DNA from: CAIVAT01 sp037128705
GTDB taxonomy: Bacteria > Bacteroidota > Bacteroidia > Bacteroidales > FEN-979
NCBI GenBank assembly: GCA_037128705.1
Contig: JBAXVX010000018.1
Span: 1-64,000 of the forward strand
Length of the DNA stretch: 64,000 nt
Reading direction: 5' to 3'
The notes below the pieces were generated by a model. The model was not told the origin of the DNA, ran no database searches, and worked only from the letters and a program-made list of their open reading frames with translations. Of the stretch, positions 7,528-16,026 are shown in pieces. Each line of letters begins with the position of its first letter. Positions within the stretch are counted from its first letter, which is position 1. Made by a program: the position numbers and the translations under genes.

Positions 7528-8961
7528 ATGGAGGACATCCTTGCTGATAAAGCAAATGAGATACTTGACAGGGCACAACTGGCTTCCGCTGAATTTCATC
7601 AGTATGATCAGGAACAAACAGACCACATTGTTGAAGCAGTGTTTAAAGCCGGGTTCAGCAACCGGGTAAAACTGGCGAAAATGGCGCATGAAGAGACGGG
7701 AATGGGAGTTTGGGAACATAAGGTGATTAAAAACGTGCTCGGAACTCAACTGGTCTATGAAAGCATCCGGAATGAAAAGACCGTCGGAGTCATTTCGTCT
7801 GATCCAAAAACCGGGATAACTGAAATCGCGCAGCCTTTGGGACCTATCCTTGCAGTGATTCCTGTAACGAATCCCACTTCAACTACGATGTTTAAAATCC
7901 TGATTTGCCTCAAATCAAGAAACCCCATCATCATCAGCGCTCAACGGGGAGCTGCGAAATCATGTACTGAAACAGTCCGGATTTGTTATGAAGCAGCACT
8001 TGAAGCCGGCGCCCCTGAAGATTGTATCCAGATGATCTCATCCGGCAGCAGGGAATTCACCCAGAAGATCATGGCCCACCCTAAAATTGCACTGATCCTG
8101 GCAACGGGGGGAACTGGATTGGTGAAAGCGGCTTATAGCTCAGGAAATCCTGCCATAGGCGTAGGGCCGGGGAATGTTCCGGTAATGATCGATGAAAGTG
8201 CCGACATCCCGTTTGCAGTTCAGAGCATTATCACCTCCAAAACATTTGACAACGGGACCATTTGTGCCAGTGAACAGGCCATCGTTGTGATGGGCAACAT
8301 AGAACAAAAAGTCAGGAAGGAATTTGAAAAGCAACACTGCTATTTCCTCGAACCCGAGGAGATTAAAAAAGTGGAGAAGATTGCCATTGTTAAAGAAACC
8401 ATGTCCATGAGTCCTTACATTGTCGGGCAGCCGGTTTCGGTCATCGCAGCAAAAGCAGGGATCTCTGTTCCGGAAGGCACCAGGATCCTTCTGGCAAAAC
8501 TGGACGGGATTGGTCATGATTATCCCCTGTCCATGGAGGTCCTCGCTCCCATCCTTGCCTTTTACTCGGCAGAAGATTACAATTCAGCGGTAAATATTTG
8601 CATCGACCTGAATTACCTGGGCGGCATCGGTCACAGCGCCTGTATTTATGCCAACAATGAACAGCGGATCATGGAGTTTGCCGGATTGCTTAATGCGGGA
8701 CGGATACTGGTCAACACGCCCACCTCTCAGGGTGCGGTCGGTTACTTTTTCAATCATCTGCCTCCATCCCTTACGCTGGGGTGCGGAACGGGCGGCAAAA
8801 ACATCACAACCGAAAACATTACGGCTAAAAACCTGATCAACATTCAGCGCGTCAGCCGGCGAATGCCAAATGAACTGTGGTTTAACCACGACCAGGCAAG
8901 ATATTATGACGAATCACTTTCAACGGATGAAATCATTAACGATTATTATAAAAATCATTAA
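7528..8961 (+). CDS. CoA-acylating aldehyde dehydrogenase
   Basis: Interconverts acetyl-CoA (or another acyl-CoA) and the aldehyde using NAD(H). The sequence corresponds to the N-terminal half of AdhE (or EutE): TNPTSTTMFKILICLKSRNP, nucleotide-binding GGTGLVKAAYSSG, and catalytic Cys246 in NGTICASEQ. At 477 aa it ends where AdhE would continue into the iron alcohol dehydrogenase, so it is a stand-alone enzyme. It suggests fermentative ethanol formation or aldehyde recycling. A STAS gene follows 12 nt downstream on the same strand, probably co-transcribed. No alcohol dehydrogenase or microcompartment gene is nearby. Confidence 0.92.
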   Translation: MEDILADKANEILDRAQLASAEFHQYDQEQTDHIVEAVFKAGFSNRVKLAKMAHEETGMGVWEHKVIKNVLGTQLVYESIRNEKTVGVISSDPKTGITEIAQPLGPILAVIPVTNPTSTTMFKILICLKSRNPIIISAQRGAAKSCTETVRICYEAALEAGAPEDCIQMISSGSREFTQKIMAHPKIALILATGGTGLVKAAYSSGNPAIGVGPGNVPVMIDESADIPFAVQSIITSKTFDNGTICASEQAIVVMGNIEQKVRKEFEKQHCYFLEPEEIKKVEKIAIVKETMSMSPYIVGQPVSVIAAKAGISVPEGTRILLAKLDGIGHDYPLSMEVLAPILAFYSAEDYNSAVNICIDLNYLGGIGHSACIYANNEQRIMEFAGLLNAGRILVNTPTSQGAVGYFFNHLPPSLTLGCGTGGKNITTENITAKNLINIQRVSRRMPNELWFNHDQARYYDESLSTDEIINDYYKNH

Positions 8962-8973
8962 CCTGTAAAACCC

Positions 8974-9285
8974 ATGGTAACATTTAACTACAATCCCAAT
9001 GAAAAAGAATTCACGGCCAGTTTTTCAGGTCGGCTCGACACCCTTGCCGTTCAGAAACTGAGTGAGATCATCCAGGTCAATCTTCCATCCAAAACAGGCG
9101 ACTCACCTGAGAAGATCATCTTTGACCTGAAGGATGTTGATTATATCTCTTCCTCCTTTATCAGGATATGTGTTGGTATTGCAAAACAAGCTGCGTTTGG
9201 GCAGTTTTCGATCGTTCATTGCCAGCCCTTTATCAAAAAAACGTTCAAAATCTCAGGTCTGGATGAAATCCTGCATGTTTCTTAA
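8974..9285 (+). CDS. STAS-domain protein (anti-anti-sigma factor-like)
   Basis: A 103-aa single STAS domain. The segment IIFDLKDVDYISSSFIRICVGI (residues 48-69) is the strand-loop-helix carrying the phosphorylatable serine (one of Ser59-61) in SpoIIAA/RsbV-type proteins. In partner switching such a protein binds an RsbW-type kinase unless phosphorylated. A gene with an RsbW-like ATPase domain lies 1.1 kb away on the opposite strand (10425-11918), so it is a plausible partner. Which regulator would be released is unknown, since no dedicated sigma factor is adjacent. Confidence 0.85.
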   Translation: MVTFNYNPNEKEFTASFSGRLDTLAVQKLSEIIQVNLPSKTGDSPEKIIFDLKDVDYISSSFIRICVGIAKQAAFGQFSIVHCQPFIKKTFKISGLDEILHVS

Positions 9286-9360
9286 CACCGGGAAATAAAG
9301 CCAGGACAGAAATGGATGGAACAGCAGGCCGGTTGCCACAGCCGCTCATTGTCACTCATG

Positions 9361-10410
9361 CTATTTTCGGGTGACATTAAAAAATGGCATAAGAAAAGAG
9401 TCTACATTCCTGGCCAGATATTCTGTGTTGTAACCCCCTTCCATCACAATCAGAACAGGAATATTTAATTCACTGATGATATATTCTGCTAATTGTCCAT
9501 AAATTTCAGAAGATAACCGAAAGTTCCCGAGTACATCCTTCTCAAAGGTATCCACCCCCAGTGAAACGACAAGGTACCGGGCCCCGAATGTTTTGATTTT
9601 CGATACCGCATCGTAGAACACTTTTAAGTAGAATTCATCGCTGATGCCTGGCGGAAGCGGAAAATTGATATTTTTTGAACTGTTTTCAGATTCAAACCCG
9701 GTCAGATAGGGATAAGAAAAATCAGGGTTCCCGTGAATTGAAACCAGGAGGATATCATCAAGTCGCTGGACGATATCCTGGGTCCCGTTCCCATGATGAA
9801 AATCGAGATCAAGAATCGCAACTTTCAACTTGCCATTTGCCCGGATATCACCCTCATCCTGAATATACTTGGCAGCAAGGGCGGCATTGTTCACGAAACA
9901 ATAGCCTCCGGCATAATCGTATCCGGCATGATGGCCGGGGGGCCGGCAAAGTGAAAACACATGGGGTTCGCCCTCCAGCAGGTATTTAGCTCCTGTAAGT
10001 GCAGTAAATCCTGAATATTTTACGGCTTCCCAAGTACCTTTAACGATCATCGTACAACTATCGGTCATAAAAAATCCCGCCTTCCCCTCCGGACTTTTTG
10101 ATGGAGGATGATCGCGCAGCTTTCCGAGTGCGAAGAATTCCGGCAGGATTCCTTCTGCCCATAATCCTGCGGAAACCCATTCATCATAGGCTGTTTGCAG
10201 ATATTCAAGGTAGGATGCCGAATGAATTTTATAAAAATGCCCCAGATCAAATTGTTCCGGTCTGGTGTGCTCCGCCAAGTCAATATCAAGGAGCGATTCA
10301 TAAATCAATTCGGCTCTTTCCGGCGATTCACCGTAGGCTTCAACATGGTTTGAGATGAATTCCTTGGGCGGATTGTGCAGAATATGATGAGGAGAATATA
10401 TAACAATCAT
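9361..10410 (-). CDS. HDAC-family deacetylase (AcuC/acetylpolyamine amidohydrolase-like)
   Basis: Zinc deacetylase fold of the histone deacetylase superfamily, 349 aa. Visible signatures: RPPGHHAG with the tandem active-site histidines, GGYCFVNNAALAA, and zinc-binding LDLDFHHGNGTQ, then VSLGVDTFEKD and EGGYN. Bacterial relatives deacetylate proteins (AcuC on acetyl-CoA synthetase), polyamines or other small amides. The gene lies 14 nt downstream of the RsbW-GNAT fusion gene on the same strand, so an acetyltransferase domain and a deacetylase share one operon, as in acuABC of Bacillus. Protein deacetylation is therefore the favoured but unproven role. Confidence 0.92.
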   Translation of the reverse strand: MIVIYSPHHILHNPPKEFISNHVEAYGESPERAELIYESLLDIDLAEHTRPEQFDLGHFYKIHSASYLEYLQTAYDEWVSAGLWAEGILPEFFALGKLRDHPPSKSPEGKAGFFMTDSCTMIVKGTWEAVKYSGFTALTGAKYLLEGEPHVFSLCRPPGHHAGYDYAGGYCFVNNAALAAKYIQDEGDIRANGKLKVAILDLDFHHGNGTQDIVQRLDDILLVSIHGNPDFSYPYLTGFESENSSKNINFPLPPGISDEFYLKVFYDAVSKIKTFGARYLVVSLGVDTFEKDVLGNFRLSSEIYGQLAEYIISELNIPVLIVMEGGYNTEYLARNVDSFLMPFFNVTRK

Positions 10411-10424
10411 GCGTCCGGTCTCGG

Positions 10425-11918
10425 TTAATCGATGATGTTCGGGTCGTGAGCCCTGATATAGGTAAGCAACTCCTTCGCGACATCGCTGACAAGAAGAATC
10501 TTACTGTAATCAAGATTTACATTATTCAGGTATTGCAACACCAGGGCGTCTCCGATACGGGATTCAGGCAATATACCGGCAAAGAAGAAGCCCAGTTTTT
10601 CGAACTCGGCAGTCAGCCAGAATGTCAAAGGATCTTTTAATTTGAGAAACAGGTTAATTGCAGAAACTTGCTGCAGGCAGAATCCCTGCAGAATTTTCCG
10701 GAGCTGAATCCTGGCATCCGGACCGTAGGTTGCAATAAAAATTTCCGCACAACCCTCCAGCTCATTCATTCCTGAATTTATTATTGAAAGAGCAGTGTCA
10801 TACTCCAGCGAATCAGAAGATGGAACAATAAAGTTGTGGGTGACCCCCAGGTTTTGATAAAGTTTGGAAACCATTTCTTTATGATGTTCCGGCACAAAGA
10901 GATTGTGGGCAACCGGTGGCATCATATATCTGAAACCAAGGGCCACACTGATCCGTTGGGTTGCATCATCCGATATACCCTTGAACTTCCAGGATGCTGG
11001 ACTTGTGGCCAGCAGGATTCCGCAATCGTTGATCTGGAATTTGATCATCGACTTTTGGGTAAAAATATGATTGGTGACTGCATAGGCATAAATACCCCGG
11101 AGCTCACGTTTTTTAGGTACCTGGAACAAGAAATCGACCAGTCTGTTCAATGCTCCCTGCCCGCGAAATTCAACATTTACGAAAACAAATGTCAGTTCAG
11201 CGATCGTATCTTCAGGATACTGATACAACAGGGCCGAATGCCCCATGAATACATTGTCCCTGGTAACAGCTACAGCTGAGATCATCTCTGACGTTCTGTT
11301 CATCTCAACCAACCGTTCAGGGTAGTAAATGTGGTCATCAAAAAAGGTGTACCCATGCGTTTTATAAGCACAGCGGGATACTTCGATGGCCTCGTGCTCA
11401 TCCAGACCCCTCACATCATATTCAATCTTTTCGGTAATAATGACCGGAGTCTGCCTTTCCACGACACTTTCATCCTGATGCTTCCCGGCATTAACTCCCG
11501 GAAGATATTTTATCATGACCGTCTCTTTCCCCTGTGGCCCGAGATTGCGAAATGAGAGGTCATCCATCACCTTCTGAATGAGGTAAATCCCCAACCCTGA
11601 GGTAGACAGATCGTCAAGAACCTTCGACAATTCATATTTTTTGATTCGTTCGGGATCAAAGGGGATTCCCATTTCCTTAAGGATGATTTTGATCCCTTCC
11701 GGGATTTTCTGGCATATGATGTCAAAAGTCGGATTCTCTTCATCACTGGCGTGAATCATGATGTTCGACACTGATTCTTCAATGGCAATGTCAATCTGCT
11801 CAAGTTCCTCACCAGAAAAACCGATCTTTTTTGCAATTTCCCGTACAAATAACTGAATCATAAAGGAGTAATCCAGTTTATTGGGAAAGGTCATTTTTAT
11901 TAATTCATTGTTTTCCAT
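10425..11918 (-). CDS. RsbW-like ATPase fused to GNAT acetyltransferase
   Basis: Unusual multidomain protein of 497 aa. Residues about 1-140 are an anti-sigma/RsbW-type GHKL domain, with N-box IDIAIEESVSNIMIHA and the glycine box DDLSTSGLGIYLIQKVMDDL. Residues about 165-315 look like a GNAT domain, with acetyl-CoA loop VNVEFRGQGALNRL. The remaining ~170 residues (after TSPASWKFKG) resemble a second, degenerate GNAT-like fold. Lead gene of the operon with the HDAC-family protein. Inference: the ATPase half senses a STAS partner (8974-9285 is the nearest) and controls acetylation by the second half. No transmembrane segment is seen. Confidence 0.85.
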   Translation of the reverse strand: MENNELIKMTFPNKLDYSFMIQLFVREIAKKIGFSGEELEQIDIAIEESVSNIMIHASDEENPTFDIICQKIPEGIKIILKEMGIPFDPERIKKYELSKVLDDLSTSGLGIYLIQKVMDDLSFRNLGPQGKETVMIKYLPGVNAGKHQDESVVERQTPVIITEKIEYDVRGLDEHEAIEVSRCAYKTHGYTFFDDHIYYPERLVEMNRTSEMISAVAVTRDNVFMGHSALLYQYPEDTIAELTFVFVNVEFRGQGALNRLVDFLFQVPKKRELRGIYAYAVTNHIFTQKSMIKFQINDCGILLATSPASWKFKGISDDATQRISVALGFRYMMPPVAHNLFVPEHHKEMVSKLYQNLGVTHNFIVPSSDSLEYDTALSIINSGMNELEGCAEIFIATYGPDARIQLRKILQGFCLQQVSAINLFLKLKDPLTFWLTAEFEKLGFFFAGILPESRIGDALVLQYLNNVNLDYSKILLVSDVAKELLTYIRAHDPNIID

Positions 11919-12222
11919 TGGACTAACTAATTATTTGTTAATTCTTAATACAGAGGATAAATCATCAAATCGAACAATTAAACTCAAAACAAATTTGGAC
12001 TTTATTTTTGATATATGGTATGCTTTCGAATTTATTTTTTTAATCATGGAATTATGGTTACCTTTGCAGCCTCGTTTGAAAGATTGTATCCCAATCTGTT
12101 TGTAATCCTCCCAATTTTACCTTCAGCCCAACATACACTTTTTTAAAGACACTCCGTAATAAGGTTGTTCTAACAATTTTATGACCGGAGAACCTCAATT
12201 TATATACATTAATTACATTTAA
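11919..12222. other. Divergent intergenic region
   Basis: Between the divergent RsbW-GNAT and rhlE genes; AT-rich. It holds the rhlE -7 box (12059-12066) and, in the predicted ~150-nt rhlE leader, a 6-bp hairpin AGATTG/CAATCT at 12081-12097. No open reading frame of interest is seen. Confidence 0.5.
12059..12066 (+). promoter_or_regulatory. -7 box of rhlE
   Basis: TACCTTTG followed by C matches TAnnTTTGC. The -33 region is T-rich (TTTT about 20 nt upstream). It implies a long leader of about 150 nt, common for cold-responsive DEAD-box helicase genes. Confidence 0.55.
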
Positions 12223-13359
12223 ATGAATTTTGAAAATCTGAATCTTATCCAGCCTCTTTTGGATGCTGTAAGTAAGAAAGGGTACCTGAACCCCACTCCA
12301 ATCCAGGAAAAAGCGATCCCGACCATTTTAAAGGGGAAAGATATTTTTGGATGCGCACAGACAGGCACCGGTAAAACCGCTGCTTTTGCCCTGCCCATCC
12401 TTCAAATGCTTGAAACAGAAAAGGACCGCAATCAACGGCGGGTTGTCAGAACATTGGTTCTTGCACCGACGCGTGAACTTGTGGCCCAGATCAGCGAAGA
12501 ATTTAACTCCTATAGTAAAGGCCTCGACATCCGTCTGGTTACAATCTATGGTGGCATCTCACAAAAAGCCCAAACCCAGGCTTTGCAAAAGGGTGTGGAT
12601 ATTATCGTAGCTGCCCCTGGCCGACTCCTCGACCTGATGAACCAGGGATATGTCCATCTCGACAAAGTGGAATACCTCGTTCTTGATGAGGCCGACCGGA
12701 TGCTTGACATGGGATTTATCAATGATATCAGGAAGATCACGGCAAAACTGCCATCAAAAAGGCAAACCATGCTCTTTTCTGCAACTGCCCCGGAGGAGAT
12801 CAGGAAACTTGCTGCATCGCTGCTTCACGATCCGGTACAATTGAATCTGTCTCCTGACACCCTCCCTCCGATCCTGGTTTCCCAATCGGTGTATCATGTA
12901 AAAAAGGAGAATAAAAAATTACTTCTGACCCATGTACTGCAAAATGAAGCGGTTAAAAATGTATTGGTATTCACCCGAACCAAACATGGCGCCGATAAGG
13001 TGGTCAAAGACCTGATCCGTAACGGGATCAAGGCACAGGCCATTCATGGAAATAAATCGCAAAGTGCACGGGACAAGGCCCTGAAGGATTTTAAGAACCG
13101 CTCGATCCGAGTTCTCGTGGCCACCGATGTTGCATCCAGGGGCATTGATGTGGATAAATTAAGCCATGTAATCAATTATGAGATTCCTGAACAGCCCGAA
13201 ACCTATGTTCACCGCATCGGTCGTACCGGAAGAGCAGGAGAAACTGGCGCCGCTCTCTCATTTTGTTCGGCAGATGAAAAATCCTACCTGAAGAACATCC
13301 ACAAACTAATTCACCGGAATATTGATGTGGTTACATCACATCCCTTTGCAATTAATTAA
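12223..13359 (+). CDS. rhlE: DEAD-box RNA helicase, RhlE type
   Basis: ATP-dependent RNA helicase. Motifs in order: Q motif (GYLNPTPIQEKAIP), I AQTGTGKT, Ia PTRELVAQ, Ib APGRLLD, II DEAD in VLDEADRMLDMGF (the RhlE hallmark RMLDMGF), III SAT, IV VLVFTRTKHGA, V ATDVASRGID, VI HRIGRTGRAG. At 378 aa it stops shortly after the helicase core, without the basic C-terminal tail of many RhlE proteins. Roles are ribosome assembly and RNA turnover. Its stop overlaps the convergent receiver gene by 4 bp. Confidence 0.96.
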   Translation: MNFENLNLIQPLLDAVSKKGYLNPTPIQEKAIPTILKGKDIFGCAQTGTGKTAAFALPILQMLETEKDRNQRRVVRTLVLAPTRELVAQISEEFNSYSKGLDIRLVTIYGGISQKAQTQALQKGVDIIVAAPGRLLDLMNQGYVHLDKVEYLVLDEADRMLDMGFINDIRKITAKLPSKRQTMLFSATAPEEIRKLAASLLHDPVQLNLSPDTLPPILVSQSVYHVKKENKKLLLTHVLQNEAVKNVLVFTRTKHGADKVVKDLIRNGIKAQAIHGNKSQSARDKALKDFKNRSIRVLVATDVASRGIDVDKLSHVINYEIPEQPETYVHRIGRTGRAGETGAALSFCSADEKSYLKNIHKLIHRNIDVVTSHPFAIN

Positions 13360-13739
13360 ACTATTAACCATTTTTTCAACATGGTTAACAGTTCTTCATG
13401 CCCGATGGGTTTGGCAAGGTAATCATTGCATCCGCTGGTCACAGCATCGCGGATGGATGATTGGCTTACATATGCTGTCAATAATATGATGGGCAGGTTC
13501 GTGCGGAAGTTCCGGATCTCTCGCGTTGCATTGTAACCATTCAAAACCGGCATCATGCCATCCATAATAATGAGCCGGATCTCGGGATGTTCTTTACAGA
13601 GCTCTACAGCTTCTATCCCGGTCCTGGCCCGCAGCATGGTCAACCCGGTTGCCTTGAATACACTCCAGATATACTCAAAGTTTGTTTCTTCATCCTCTGC
13701 TACCAGGATGGTACAACCGCTAAAATTTAACTGTTCCAT
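13356..13739 (-). CDS. Single-domain response regulator (CheY-like receiver)
   Basis: 127 aa, receiver domain only. Acidic pocket EDEE near residue 16, phosphoacceptor Asp in LIIMDGMMPVLNG, Thr/Ser in ILLTAY, and Lys in LAKPIG. No output domain. It is divergent from the TPR histidine kinase gene (13932), a natural partner. Such stand-alone receivers work by protein-protein interaction or as phosphorelay intermediates; an HPt protein is encoded at 29973. Confidence 0.93.
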   Translation of the reverse strand: MEQLNFSGCTILVAEDEETNFEYIWSVFKATGLTMLRARTGIEAVELCKEHPEIRLIIMDGMMPVLNGYNATREIRNFRTNLPIILLTAYVSQSSIRDAVTSGCNDYLAKPIGHEELLTMLKKWLIV

Positions 13740-13885
13740 ATAAGTGTGACTTTGAATTTAATTCATCCTGATCGGTTTGTTCTGCAAAGATAAAAATTGA
13801 ATTATATCAAATCAGTTATCACACAATTAAAAATGGTTATCTTGCAGGTAGAATAAAGAATACCATGAATTACCCATACAATAAA

Positions 13886-13917
13886 TTTGATTTTCAAGAG
13901 TGATTCCATTAAATTTG
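13886..13917 (+). promoter_or_regulatory. Full Bacteroidota promoter of the TPR histidine kinase
   Basis: TTTG (13886-13889), 20-nt spacer, TAAATTTG (13910-13917), then C. This fits the TTTG-N19-21-TAnnTTTG consensus exactly. It places the transcript start near 13924, which excludes the longer frame beginning with TTG at 13887 and supports the ATG at 13932. Confidence 0.75.
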
Positions 13918-13931
13918 CTAAAATTTCAGGC

Positions 13932-16019
13932 ATGAATTTCACACGGAATTTTATTTTATTTTTATGGTTCATACCCACCTTCGTACTACAGGCTGGCTCG
14001 TTGCCTTCCACCATAAAACAAAAACCCATATCTGCTTCAAAATCTGATACATCTGCGCTCATTCCTGCCATGATTTCAGTGATTGAATCGGGCGAACGCA
14101 CTCCAGAAGCCAGGCATACTTTGGATTCCCTGATGGAGGTCAGCCGCAAAATCGGCTTTATCCCGGGTGTAGCGCGCGGGACCATGATGATCGGAGTTTT
14201 TTATTGGCAAAATCCCGATTCAGCACTCCAGTACTTTCGGATTGCACGCCAGTACAGCAAACAACAAAATTACAAATTGGGATATTTTCTTTCAACCCAG
14301 AATATCGGTACGATCTATCTCAATTACGGGATGCAGGACAGCGCCATTTTCTGGCTAATCAGGGCACTTGGCACCTGGACACCTGAACTCGGGATGGCCC
14401 GGCATGCAAAAATTCAGCTCGATCTTGGAGCATGGTATGCTGTACGCGAGGATTATAAGCAGGCTCTCAATTTCCTGTTGCCCGCAATGAACTCCATGAA
14501 ACGATCGGGGGATACTGTAAAACTCTGGAACGCATACAACAAACTCGGGATTTTGTATACCAACCTCCACAACTTCGAAAAAGCCAAGACCTATTATGAA
14601 CAAATTTTCATTATAACGCCCGAGCAGTTCATGAACGGACGTTTCTGGGCTGATAACTACAACAACCTGGGAACTTTATTCATGGAGGTTAAGAACGATT
14701 ATGATTCAGCATTGTACATTTTCAGAAAATCACTAAAGATTGCACAGAAATACAAACTAACAGAAAAACTCCTCATCATTCATTTAAACATGGGAAGTGT
14801 CTTTCATATGCTTCATCAGGAGGATTCCTCCATATTTTATCTGCGTTCTGCCAAGGCGAGAATAGATAAATTCACACCAGTAACTCACACGGCCGGTCTT
14901 TTCATCAATTACGGTGTAGCATTGCTCTCTTCAGGGAAAATTGATTCTGCAAAATACTACGGAGACAAGGGAATGGCTCTTCTCAATTATGCTGGCGCAG
15001 TAAACCTGAAGATTGCCGGCTATGAATTGTTATTTCGTATAGACTCCATTCATGGCAATTATCTGTCAGCCCTTCGCAACCTTCAGCAAACCAAGGAACT
15101 CACCAAACAACTTTACAACAAGGAGATCATGTTGAAGGTTGCTGAAAAAGAATTCGCCTATCAGATGGAGCAGAAAAATGACGAGAACAATTATCTGAAA
15201 CGGGAAAATTCGCTGAAGGCAGGAATCATCAGTAATCAAAGGCTCATCCTCGGCTTTGCCATCTTTATCATCCTTATGATTGCAGGGATACTGATCTTCA
15301 TTGTATACAACCGGAAGAAGCTCCAGCTGCTCAACAATACGAAGGACAAATTCCTTTCTATCATTTCCCATGACCTGCGATCACCCTTTAATTCACTTCT
15401 AGGGTTGCTTAACGAGCTGCATTCCGGTTATGATGAATTCACCGACGATGAGCGGAAAAGCGTTCTTCGGATGCTTGAGACTTCCAGTCAGAACACCTAT
15501 CATTTGCTTGAAAACCTCCTTGAGTGGACCCGTGCACAGCAAGGAAAGATCTCGGCGACTCCCGAAATAATCCCTGTTAGAACCAGCATCGGAAAAACGA
15601 TTGACCTGCTGCGGGCAAGGGCAGATAAAAAGGGGATTGAAATCCGTAATGAGATTACACCGGCTCTCACGGTTTACGCTGATCCGATGCTTTTTGACAA
15701 CTGCATCCTGAACATCGCCAACAATGCGATAAAATTTACGCCAACCGGCGGGGCCATTACCCTCCATGATCGTAAAAACGAAAAGTCTGTGTTTGTTTGT
15801 TGTACCGATACCGGAATTGGGATCCCGGGCGATTATCTGAATCAGATTTTCAAGCTCGACGGCAAGGTCAAACGTAATGGAACGGCCAATGAGCCAGGTA
15901 CCGGGCTTGGTTTAATCCTTTGCAGGGAGTTTGTTGATCTGATGCATGGAAAAATCACCCTGGAAAGCAAAGTGGGTGAGGGCACAACCGTTTGTATTGA
16001 AATCCCCTCCAGGCGCTGA
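13932..16019 (+). CDS. TPR-containing sensor histidine kinase
   Basis: N-terminal signal peptide (MNFTRNFILFLWFIPTFVLQ), then a periplasmic tetratricopeptide repeat array (about residues 60-400), a coiled segment, one membrane span (LGFAIFIILMIAGILIFIV, about 450-470), then a cytoplasmic kinase. H-box FLSIISHDLRSPFNSLLG, N-box NCILNIANNAIKFTP, G-boxes DTGIGIPG and GTGLGLILCREFVDLMHG are all intact. This architecture is typical of Bacteroidota. The neighbouring divergent receiver is the likely cognate regulator. The signal is unknown; TPR sensors usually read a protein or peptide cue. The start is fixed by the promoter. Confidence 0.93.
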   Translation: MNFTRNFILFLWFIPTFVLQAGSLPSTIKQKPISASKSDTSALIPAMISVIESGERTPEARHTLDSLMEVSRKIGFIPGVARGTMMIGVFYWQNPDSALQYFRIARQYSKQQNYKLGYFLSTQNIGTIYLNYGMQDSAIFWLIRALGTWTPELGMARHAKIQLDLGAWYAVREDYKQALNFLLPAMNSMKRSGDTVKLWNAYNKLGILYTNLHNFEKAKTYYEQIFIITPEQFMNGRFWADNYNNLGTLFMEVKNDYDSALYIFRKSLKIAQKYKLTEKLLIIHLNMGSVFHMLHQEDSSIFYLRSAKARIDKFTPVTHTAGLFINYGVALLSSGKIDSAKYYGDKGMALLNYAGAVNLKIAGYELLFRIDSIHGNYLSALRNLQQTKELTKQLYNKEIMLKVAEKEFAYQMEQKNDENNYLKRENSLKAGIISNQRLILGFAIFIILMIAGILIFIVYNRKKLQLLNNTKDKFLSIISHDLRSPFNSLLGLLNELHSGYDEFTDDERKSVLRMLETSSQNTYHLLENLLEWTRAQQGKISATPEIIPVRTSIGKTIDLLRARADKKGIEIRNEITPALTVYADPMLFDNCILNIANNAIKFTPTGGAITLHDRKNEKSVFVCCTDTGIGIPGDYLNQIFKLDGKVKRNGTANEPGTGLGLILCREFVDLMHGKITLESKVGEGTTVCIEIPSRR

Positions 16020-16026
16020 TCATATC

